Below, one piece after another: positions 53,371-60,215 of a stretch of DNA of 64,000 bases. A program made the translations under genes and the position numbers. Where the stretch lies: assembly GCA_964513075.1 (NCBI GenBank), contig CAZELR010000018.1:4774-68773 (forward strand), read 5' to 3'. This DNA comes from DAOUBP01 sp964513075. Its GTDB lineage: Bacteria > Chloroflexota > Anaerolineae > CG2-30-64-16. Every line of letters starts with the position of its first letter. The stretch's first letter is position 1. The notes beneath the pieces were generated by a model, which saw only the letters and a program-made list of their open reading frames with translations, was not told the origin of the DNA and made no database searches.

Positions 53371-53757
53371 ATGGCGTTGATTCAGCGGTTTGAGGATCTG
53401 CTGTGCTGGCAGAAAGCGCGACAGTTGACCAACCTGATCTATGACCTGACCGACGGTGCCACATTCGCCAGAGATTTTCAGCTCCGCAACCAGATCAGAG
53501 ATGCGGCTGGATCAGCTATGCATAACATTGCTGAAGGTTTCGACTCCGGCACGCCAGGCGAGTTTACGCGCTTCCTGAAGATCGCTCGTCGATCGGCCAG
53601 TGAAGTGCAATCCGAATTGTATCTTGCGCTTGATCGGAGCTATATCACACAGCCAGAACTTAACCAAGCCTACGACTTGGCATCAGAAACCAAACGGCTC
53701 ATCAATGGCATGATCACACATCTCAAGCAGAAAAGGAGTGGTGAGGCAGTACGATAG
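53371..53757 (+). CDS. Four-helix-bundle protein (23S rRNA intervening-sequence / Avd-like)
   Basis: 128 aa matching the S23/bIVP four-helix-bundle family (FEDLLCWQKARQLTNLIYDL; QIRDAAGSAMHNIAEGF; EFTRFLKIARRSASEVQSEL). Relatives are encoded within 23S rRNA intervening sequences, and Avd of diversity-generating retroelements has the same fold; they form pentameric, nucleic-acid-binding barrels. Here the gene sits between guaA and a serine hydrolase, enclosed by the complementary halves of an 8-bp iterated-word array, and its last codons (GEAVR and stop) are written in the array. AGGAGGGG precedes the ATG. The gene looks richer in A+T than its neighbours. An active role in forming or moving such arrays is inference. 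Confidence 0.88.
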   Translation: MALIQRFEDLLCWQKARQLTNLIYDLTDGATFARDFQLRNQIRDAAGSAMHNIAEGFDSGTPGEFTRFLKIARRSASEVQSELYLALDRSYITQPELNQAYDLASETKRLINGMITHLKQKRSGEAVR

Positions 53758-53867
53758 CGCGAGGGTACAATAGTGAGATAGTATGGTCGTGCGGTAGACA
53801 TTGACATACCGACTCACCAACTCACTATCGCACTATCGCACTATCTTACTAACTCACCATCGCACCG
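53738..53867. repeat. Right half of 8-bp word array, containing an inverted half
   Basis: Forward units such as atagcgcg, atagtgag and atagtatg (53738-53801) are followed by complementary units tcgcacta (twice), actcacta, actcacca and tcttacta (53812-53867). The last unit runs into the GTG start of the serine hydrolase gene. Confidence 0.8.
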
Positions 53868-55297
53868 TGCGCAAACTATTCCTCACCCTTCTGGTCCTGA
53901 CCGTCATCGCTGCCGCGCTCCTGGCTGCGCCGTATATTCGCTACCGGCGGACAGCAGGCGTCGTGCCCGGCTGGGTGCGGCTGGGCGGGCTGCAAGTCGG
54001 CGGCGCGACGGATGCAGAAGTGACGACGGCGTTGAACCGCGGCCTGGCGGAACCGGTCGAGGCCTATATCGGCGACCAGCGGGTCTTGTTGCGGCCGGAG
54101 ACGGTTGGCTTCAAGGTAGACGTGGATGGGATGATCGCTCAGGCCCGGCAGCAGGACACCGCCAACCGGTTGATCCGTTACCTGGTTGAGACTTCCCTGG
54201 AACGCCCCCCAGCGTTGATCGATATCCCCCTGCGCTATACCTTCGACGAAGCGGCCCTGGATGCCTGGCTGGTCGATGTGGCGGCGCGCACCAATCGGGC
54301 CCCGCAACCACCGCAGCCGCTGCTGGAGGACCTCACCCTGGCGCCTGGCAAACCGGGCATCGAGTTGGATGTTGCGGCTGCGCGCGGGCAAATGCTGGCC
54401 GCGTTGGCGAATCCGACCCAGCGCACCGTGCATCTGACGGCGCATGAGACGCCAGTTCCGCCGATAGATATCGCAGCCCTGGGGACACTGTTGCAGGCGC
54501 GGCTGGATCAGTTTCCCGGCATCGGCAGCCTCTGGTTGCATTACCTGCCCACCGGCGAAGAGATTGCCATCAACGCGGATGTGGCCTATGCCGGCACCAG
54601 CACCCTGAAAATCCCCATCCTGGCGCAGGTCTACCGCAAGCTGGATGCACCGCCCGACCCGGACACGACCAAGATCATCACCGAAACGATGGAATTCAGT
54701 GGCAACTTTACCGCTAACTTGATGCTGGGCATCATCGGGGACGACGACTGGGACCGCGGGGTAGCCGTCATGAATCAGGCGTTCAAGGCATTGGGCATGA
54801 CCAATACCTTTATGGCCACGCCTTATGACCGCAAGCTGGCAGTGGCGCCGCACATCGTCACCGTGGCCAACAGTCGCACCGACCTGAACACGCAGCCTGA
54901 TCCCTACATGCAAACCACGCCGCGCGATATCGGCATGGCGCTGCAGATGTTGGTCGCTTGCAGCCAGGGCGGCGGCACGTTGATTGCCGCCTACGGCGAT
55001 CAGATCACGTCCGCAGAGTGCCAACAGGCGCTGGACTTCATGGCGCTGAACGAAATGAAAGAAATGCTCGTGGGCGGCCTGCCCCCAGAGGCCAAGGCAG
55101 TGCACAAGCACGGCTACGTGCCCGACACCCACGGCGACGTCGCGGCCATCTGGAGTCCGACCGGGCCCTATGTGCTGGCAGTGTTCCTCTATCGCCCTAC
55201 CTGGCTGGAATGGGACATCTCCAACCCAACGCTCAAGGATTTGGCGCGTGCGACGTGGAAGTTCTTTCAGACGTATGAGGGGAAAGACAATAACTGA
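53867..55297 (+). CDS. Class A beta-lactamase-like serine hydrolase with PG-binding-like domain
   Basis: 476 aa. An N-terminal membrane helix (LFLTLLVLTVIAAALLAAPYI) is followed by a domain resembling the VanW/YoaR-associated PG_binding_4 region (VGGATDAEVTTALNRG). The C-terminal half is a beta-lactamase/DD-peptidase fold: STLK (S245, K248), SGNFTAN (SxN-like) and KHG as the third motif. It probably acts on peptidoglycan outside the membrane; true beta-lactamase activity cannot be assumed. The GTG at 53867 gives a clean signal anchor; upstream codons belong to the repeat array. No ribosome site is visible because the array abuts the start. Confidence 0.82.
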   Translation: MRKLFLTLLVLTVIAAALLAAPYIRYRRTAGVVPGWVRLGGLQVGGATDAEVTTALNRGLAEPVEAYIGDQRVLLRPETVGFKVDVDGMIAQARQQDTANRLIRYLVETSLERPPALIDIPLRYTFDEAALDAWLVDVAARTNRAPQPPQPLLEDLTLAPGKPGIELDVAAARGQMLAALANPTQRTVHLTAHETPVPPIDIAALGTLLQARLDQFPGIGSLWLHYLPTGEEIAINADVAYAGTSTLKIPILAQVYRKLDAPPDPDTTKIITETMEFSGNFTANLMLGIIGDDDWDRGVAVMNQAFKALGMTNTFMATPYDRKLAVAPHIVTVANSRTDLNTQPDPYMQTTPRDIGMALQMLVACSQGGGTLIAAYGDQITSAECQQALDFMALNEMKEMLVGGLPPEAKAVHKHGYVPDTHGDVAAIWSPTGPYVLAVFLYRPTWLEWDISNPTLKDLARATWKFFQTYEGKDNN

Positions 55298-55313
55298 GAG
55301 GTGACCGAAAAAG

Positions 55314-55353
55314 AGCGCCCGAAATGCTTCTGCCATGGAGCATTTCGGGCGCT
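55314..55353. terminator. Bidirectional terminator between convergent genes
   Basis: A perfect 14-bp stem (55314-55327 with 55340-55353) with an A-run before and ctttttc on the minus strand. It serves the serine hydrolase and the coiled-coil gene. Confidence 0.88.
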
Positions 55354-55390
55354 TTGGTGGCAAATCAGTTTCAATTCCTTAAGCTGGTGT

Positions 55391-55792
55391 CTAGGCTTCT
55401 GTAGGCGGCTCCGCGGGCGGCTCAGGAGCAGCAGGCGGTTCCGCGGCCGGCTTGGACTCCAGCTTCTCCAGCAGCTTGCCCAGCTCCTTGTTCAGCGCGT
55501 CCAACCCGGTGAGGATGCCCTTGCGCGCCTCGTCCACCACGTCGCTCTCGCGAACCTCTTCGACCACTTTTTCGGCTTTCTCGCGCAGCTCCTTGGCGGT
55601 CAGGCTCTCGCTGGCTTTATTGACGGCCTCGCTGACCTCCTTGCCGAAGTTCTGCACCCCTTCGGCGATCTCGTTCTGCAGCTTCTTGCGATCCTCGCTT
55701 TCCCAGGCGGCCTTGATCGCGTCGGCCACCTGCTTCCCCAGCTTGCTCAGCTCATCCGCAATGTTGCGTTCGACCTTCGGTTCCTCGGACAT
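55391..55792 (-). CDS. Amphipathic coiled-coil protein
   Basis: 133 aa, not recognised. It is almost wholly charged helix with heptad-like repeats (ADELSKLGKQVADAIKAAW, EIAEGVQNFGKEVSEAVNKA) and a Pro/Ala/Glu-rich tail (PPAAPEPPAEPP). No membrane segment. Such proteins often coat membranes or act as scaffolds. AAGGAGA precedes ATG 55792; the longer frame lacks support. Confidence 0.8.
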   Translation of the reverse strand: MSEEPKVERNIADELSKLGKQVADAIKAAWESEDRKKLQNEIAEGVQNFGKEVSEAVNKASESLTAKELREKAEKVVEEVRESDVVDEARKGILTGLDALNKELGKLLEKLESKPAAEPPAAPEPPAEPPTEA

Positions 55793-56017
55793 GGTTGCCT
55801 CTCCTTGATGTCGCGTTCTCAAGCCACCGATAGTACTCGGTGCTGCTACTTATTCTACGTATATCTCGACGAAAAGTTGCAGGCCGTTGATACCTGCGCT
55901 AGGTGGGGGCGGGACCCTGGTTGGTTTGGATCCTTGCCGATGGCTGCGGCATCCCGATTCCGTCGTGTAATTGCGGCATATCAAAAATCGCATAGCTCAA
56001 ACCGTCCCCTAATTCCT
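55793..56017. other. Intergenic stretch without recognisable features
   Basis: The divergent gap between the coiled-coil gene and rpe is about 330 bp. Beyond the rpe promoter at 56018-56045 no gene, repeat or hairpin was seen. Confidence 0.6.
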
Positions 56018-56045
56018 TTGCGATTTCGTCGTTCCGTTGTATCAT
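56018..56045 (+). promoter_or_regulatory. Promoter of rpe
   Basis: TTGCGA (56018-56023), 16 bp, TATCAT (56040-56045), about 75 bases before the rpe start. Confidence 0.5.
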
Positions 56046-56119
56046 AGCACACATTGAATCGGGTCACACGCGTCCGGTTCCGGTTGCCTTGCTGTACACC
56101 ATCACGCGGAGAGTATTGG

Positions 56120-56782
56120 ATGATCAAGATATCGCCGTCCATCCTGGCTGCTGACTTTGCCGATCTCGGCGCGGCTGTGCGTGGGGCTGAGGCCGCAGGG
56201 GCCGACTACATCCATGTGGATGTGATGGATGGCCATTTTGTACCAAACATCAGCATCGGTGTCCCTGTGGTGGCCGCGCTGCGCCGCGTAACCCGCCTGC
56301 CGTTGGACGTGCATCTGATGATCGAGGCGCCCGAGCGTTATCTGGCCGATTTTGCACGCGCCGGGGCCGACATTCTGACCGTCCATGTCGAAGCTTGCCC
56401 GCACCTGCACCGCACGATCCAACAGATTCGCGAGTTGGGCGTGCGGCCGGGCGTGACGTTGAATCCGGCGACTTCATTGGAGACGCTGCGCGAGATTCTT
56501 CCTGACGTCACGCTGGTGCTTGTGATGACCGTCAATCCGGGGTTCGGCGGGCAGCGCTACATCCCGACTAGCACGGCACGGGTGGCGCGTCTGGCCCGGA
56601 TGATTGCTGACACTGGGTCACAGGCAGAGATCGAAGTAGACGGTGGGATCGACGCGAGCACGACGCCGGAAGTGGTTGCGGCGGGGGCCCGCGTGTTGGT
56701 GGCCGGTACGGCGGTGTTCGGGCATCCTGACGGGATCACCGGCGGGATCGCCGCGTTGCGCCGCGCGGCACAAGGGCTTTAA
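56120..56782 (+). CDS. rpe: Ribulose-phosphate 3-epimerase
   Basis: 220 aa TIM barrel, family length. It interconverts ribulose 5-phosphate and xylulose 5-phosphate. Signatures: KISPSILAADFADLG, HVDVMDGHFVPN (metal-binding His/Asp), LDVHLMIEAPERY, MTVNPGFGGQRY and EVDGGID (catalytic Asp). The ATG at 56120 follows CGGAGAG. First gene of the rpe-to-coaD cluster and convergent with rpmB. Confidence 0.97.
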   Translation: MIKISPSILAADFADLGAAVRGAEAAGADYIHVDVMDGHFVPNISIGVPVVAALRRVTRLPLDVHLMIEAPERYLADFARAGADILTVHVEACPHLHRTIQQIRELGVRPGVTLNPATSLETLREILPDVTLVLVMTVNPGFGGQRYIPTSTARVARLARMIADTGSQAEIEVDGGIDASTTPEVVAAGARVLVAGTAVFGHPDGITGGIAALRRAAQGL

Positions 56783-56791
56783 AAGCAAACA

Positions 56792-56809
56792 GCCGGCGTT
56801 GCCGCCGGC
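56792..56809. terminator. Hairpin between convergent rpe and rpmB
   Basis: A 7-bp GC stem (gccggcg with cgccggc, loop of four). On the minus strand it is followed by a T-rich tgtttgctttt, fitting termination of rpmB. Confidence 0.6.
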
Positions 56810-56835
56810 CGCGTGCTGGGATGGGTCAGAGCGAT

Positions 56836-57018
56836 TCAGTTCGCCTTTTGCATGGTCTTAATGCACTTGGCGCAGACAAACACCCGCTGCTCTCGGCCGT
56901 CCACCATCAAATGCATCGACTGGATATTGGGATTCCAGCGGCGCTGAGTGTGGCGCATAGAGTGGCTGACGTTATGCCCAAACTGTGGCCCCTTACCGCA
57001 AACTTGACACTTGGCCAT
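56836..57018 (-). CDS. rpmB: 50S ribosomal protein L28, zinc-binding type
   Basis: 60 aa. MAKCQVCGKGPQFGHNVSHS and the C-terminal VCAKCIKTMQK provide two CxxC pairs, so this is the zinc-binding form of L28. It is on the strand opposite its neighbours, whereas in Firmicutes rpmB lies among the same genes. A GGGAG-type site precedes the ATG. Confidence 0.96.
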   Translation of the reverse strand: MAKCQVCGKGPQFGHNVSHSMRHTQRRWNPNIQSMHLMVDGREQRVFVCAKCIKTMQKAN

Positions 57019-57175
57019 CGGTACGTTCTCCCTTGTGAGCGCTCAAAGTCAGACAAATGGCGACCGAGCCTCACAGGGCTCGGCCACACTAGGACCAGTG
57101 TACCACAGGCCGCCAAGGAACGCAAAACAGAGCGTGTCGCCTGGAGAGGGTCTTTCAACACGATCGGAGGAGCGC

Positions 57176-57535
57176 ATGGCTGAAGAAAAGAAACCTGGCC
57201 GCATCGAAATTTCACCACACGCTATTGCGACCGTTGCAGGTGAAGCGGTCTTGCGGTGCTATGGCGTAGTCGGCATGTCCAACAAAAACCTCATCAACGG
57301 ACTGGCGGTCCTTCTGCAGCCTGAAAAATGGCACCGCGGCGTAGATGTCCAGGTGCGCGAGGGTGAGGTGATTGTCGATCTATACGTGATTATCCAATAC
57401 GGCACCCGAATTTCCGAAGTTGCTCATGGGGTCATGAATAGTGTGAAATATACCCTGGAGCAGGCCTTGGGCCTGCCAGTGGCAGAAGTGAATGTACACG
57501 TTCAGGGGCTGAGAATGCCGAACGGTGATAAGTAG
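57176..57535 (+). CDS. Asp23/Gls24-family protein
   Basis: 119 aa. A typical Asp23 domain (RIEISPHAIATVAGEAVLRCYGVVGM to LPVAEVNVHVQGLRM). In Gram-positive bacteria Asp23 proteins associate with the membrane, and the gene usually precedes fakA, as here. CGGAGGAG precedes the ATG; the longer frame would run through the divergent rpmB leader. Confidence 0.93.
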   Translation: MAEEKKPGRIEISPHAIATVAGEAVLRCYGVVGMSNKNLINGLAVLLQPEKWHRGVDVQVREGEVIVDLYVIIQYGTRISEVAHGVMNSVKYTLEQALGLPVAEVNVHVQGLRMPNGDK

Positions 57536-57574
57536 TGCGCGTCTACAAGGCTTAATAGTTGGAGGATTAGAACG

Positions 57575-59323
57575 TTGGCAGTAACAGAAACCTCCCCTGA
57601 TCGAGGGTTGACAGGCCAACCTGTGCTCTTCCTGGATGGCATCAAATTCCAAGGTCTGCTGCTGGGCGGCCTGAACTGGCTCGATCAGCAGCACGAGATC
57701 GTCAACGCGCTCAACGTGTTCCCGGTGCCCGATGGCGACACTGGCACCAACATGCTATTGACCATGAAGTCGGCCTGCCGTGAGATTACCGAGGAACATA
57801 CGCGGAGTGTGGGCCTGGTCGCCAAGGCGGCAGCTCATGGTGCGTTGATGGGCGCGCGGGGCAACTCGGGCGTGATCCTGTCGCAGATTCTGCGTGGCAT
57901 CTCGCGCAGCTTGGGCGAACAAGAGACCCTGACAGGTCCAGCCTTTGCGGCCGCGCTGACAGAAGGCAGCAGGGTGGCGTACAAGGGCGTGAATCGACCC
58001 GTGGAAGGCACGATTCTTACCGTAGCACGTGAGGCTGCTGTAGCGGCCGAGAACGCTGCCCAACTGGATAACGACTTGCGTTTTATCCTATCCCGTACGC
58101 TGCGCGCAGCTGATGAGGCCGTGCTCAACACCCCCAACCTGCTTCCCGTGTTGAAACAGGCCGGCAAAGTCGATAGCGGCGGCAAGGGCCTGTTTTTCAT
58201 CCTGGAGGGGATGTATCGCACGCTTACCGGCGAGTCGGTTCAGGCCGAGGTGGTTTTGCCCGCGGTTGCTGCGCCGGCCGCACCCCCGCGTGCCACCAAA
58301 GGTCACCGCGAGCTGCCGTCACCGGTATACGGCTTTGATGTGCAATTCTTGGTGGAAGGTGGGGGCCTTGATGTCGCCGCCATCCGAGAGTGCATTACCG
58401 CCATGGGTGATTGTCCGCTGGTCGAGGGAGACGAGAATCTTGTCAAAGTACACGTCCATGTGCCCGACCCAGGCGTTGCACTAACCTACGCGATAAGTCT
58501 GGGTTTTGTTACGGACGTCGTCGTGGAAAACATGGACGATATGTCCATTCCAGACATGCCGGCCGGCTATGATCCACTCCCCCCGCGCTTTGCAGAACAG
58601 CAGCCAACTGTTGCTGACCCTGATCAGCTGCCGATGTGCGATGCCTCGGGCCCCATTGACGGGCCAGGCGTGGTCGCGGTAGCGCCCGGCGCGGGCTTGG
58701 CCCGGGTGTTTCTCAGCTTGGGCACTCATTGTATCGTTTCGGGCGGCCAGACCATGAACCCCAGCACCCAAGATCTATTGGAGGCTGTGAACCGGTTGCC
58801 CACCAACGAAGTCATTCTATTGCCCAATAACGGCAATATTTTGATGGCGGCACAGCAGGCGCAAGCTCTGGCCTCGGAACAGGGTAAGACCGTTAGCGTG
58901 ATTCCTAGCAAGAGTATCCCGCAGGGCATCAGCGCACTCCTGGCGTTGAATCCCCACGCTGATCTCGCACACAACACGCAGTCGATGACTTCGGCTCTGC
59001 ATAATGTGCAAACAGGCGAGGTCACCGTGGCCGTACAAGATGCGCAAATCGAGGGCATCGAGGTGCGCGCCGGGAATGTGATCGGCCTGCTGAACGATCA
59101 GCTCACAGCCACCGGCCCGACGCCAGAAGCGGTGGTGGAAACCCTGCTGGAGCAAATGGACGCGAAGAACCTGGAAGTCATCACGCTCTACTATGGCGAA
59201 CCTGCCAGTGTTGACCAGGCAGACGGGTTGCGGGCAAGGTTGCAGCAACGCTATCTGGATCAGGAAATTGAGACCGTAGATGGCGGTCAACCGTTTTATC
59301 ATTACATCATTTCTGCGGAATAA
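57575..59323 (+). CDS. fakA: Fatty acid kinase catalytic subunit (DAK2/DhaL domain)
   Basis: 582 aa. The N-terminal DhaL nucleotide domain shows NVFPVPDGDTGTNMLLT with the Mg-binding aspartates and GARGNSGVILSQILRG. The middle and C-terminal DegV-like/FakA domains follow (VEGDENLVKVHVHV; EVILLPNNGNILMAAQQ). FakA phosphorylates fatty acids held by FakB for phospholipid synthesis. The FakB-type gene is immediately downstream. TTG start at 57575 with GGAGG nine bases before it. Confidence 0.9.
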   Translation: MAVTETSPDRGLTGQPVLFLDGIKFQGLLLGGLNWLDQQHEIVNALNVFPVPDGDTGTNMLLTMKSACREITEEHTRSVGLVAKAAAHGALMGARGNSGVILSQILRGISRSLGEQETLTGPAFAAALTEGSRVAYKGVNRPVEGTILTVAREAAVAAENAAQLDNDLRFILSRTLRAADEAVLNTPNLLPVLKQAGKVDSGGKGLFFILEGMYRTLTGESVQAEVVLPAVAAPAAPPRATKGHRELPSPVYGFDVQFLVEGGGLDVAAIRECITAMGDCPLVEGDENLVKVHVHVPDPGVALTYAISLGFVTDVVVENMDDMSIPDMPAGYDPLPPRFAEQQPTVADPDQLPMCDASGPIDGPGVVAVAPGAGLARVFLSLGTHCIVSGGQTMNPSTQDLLEAVNRLPTNEVILLPNNGNILMAAQQAQALASEQGKTVSVIPSKSIPQGISALLALNPHADLAHNTQSMTSALHNVQTGEVTVAVQDAQIEGIEVRAGNVIGLLNDQLTATGPTPEAVVETLLEQMDAKNLEVITLYYGEPASVDQADGLRARLQQRYLDQEIETVDGGQPFYHYIISAE

Positions 59324-59345
59324 TAGCAGATCGTGAGGGGCCACT

Positions 59346-60194
59346 TTGGCACAGGTTAGAGTTGTTACAGACAGCGGCGCATACTTGCCCGACGCAGGTA
59401 TGATAGCGCGCTATAAAATCGAAGTTATCCCGATGGTCGTGCGCTTGGGCGGGCAAAGTTATCTGGAGCGAGTTAACCAGATCGATGATGCGTTTCTGCG
59501 CCGGATGTCCCAGGCCGACGACAGCGTAACGGTGGAACCGCCTAGCTTGAGCCAGGTTCGAGCTGTTTTTGGCCGCCTGGGTGAGACCACTGACAGTATC
59601 GTTTGTATCCATACCTCCAGCGCCTTACACGATATCGCTGAGATCTCAGAACGTGCATCGCGCAGCTTCATGGGACGTCAGCGTATCGTTGTGCTTGACA
59701 CCCTGACGACCTCGGTTGGCTTGGGACTCATTGTGGAGGCCGCGGCTAAGGCGGCGGCCGAGGGCGCGTCGCAGGCCGATGTAGTCAAGATCGTGCGCGG
59801 CATGATTCCACACATATATGCACTCTTTCTGTCGGATAGCTTGGCGTATCTGGAGAGTTGGGGCCGCCTGGGCTCGGCACAAACCATGTTGGGCACCATG
59901 CTGGGCTTGCGCCCCATTTCCATCATGGAAGATGGCGACTTCATTCCCATCGAAAAAGTGCGCAATTATGCGCGCGCTGTGGATAAGCTGTACGAATTCA
60001 TCATCGAGTTTTCTCATATAAAACAAATGTTTTTGGTACAACACGGGTTCGAGATCGAGGCTGCGCATCTTCTGGAACGCCTCGATATCGTTTTCCCGCA
60101 CCGGGAGTTTCCCGTGATCGGTTATTCTCCTTCGCTTGCTGTGCACATTGGCCCCAAGGCGCTAGGTGTTGTCGTCTGCGAAGGTGCGCTGTGA
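59346..60194 (+). CDS. fakB: DegV-family fatty-acid-binding protein
   Basis: 282 aa, normal DegV length. N-terminal VRVVTDSGAYLP, IHTSSALHDI and VVLDTLTTSVGLGLIV, then LESWGRLGSAQTMLGTML. DegV/FakB proteins bind a fatty acid and present its carboxylate to FakA. The position 22 bp after fakA makes this role likely. TTG start with GAGGGG five bases upstream. Confidence 0.88.
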   Translation: MAQVRVVTDSGAYLPDAGMIARYKIEVIPMVVRLGGQSYLERVNQIDDAFLRRMSQADDSVTVEPPSLSQVRAVFGRLGETTDSIVCIHTSSALHDIAEISERASRSFMGRQRIVVLDTLTTSVGLGLIVEAAAKAAAEGASQADVVKIVRGMIPHIYALFLSDSLAYLESWGRLGSAQTMLGTMLGLRPISIMEDGDFIPIEKVRNYARAVDKLYEFIIEFSHIKQMFLVQHGFEIEAAHLLERLDIVFPHREFPVIGYSPSLAVHIGPKALGVVVCEGAL

Positions 60195-60215
60195 TGGGCG
60201 CGGTGCGAGGCAGCC

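Noticed and set aside
53371..53757. Diversity-generating retroelement because of the Avd-like fold
   Set aside because: No reverse transcriptase, template repeat or variable-repeat target gene is seen in the window.
53876..55363. Long open frame of about 495 codons opposite the serine hydrolase gene
   Set aside because: Antisense shadow with Arg/His/Gln-rich low-information sequence; the plus-strand protein has clear motifs.
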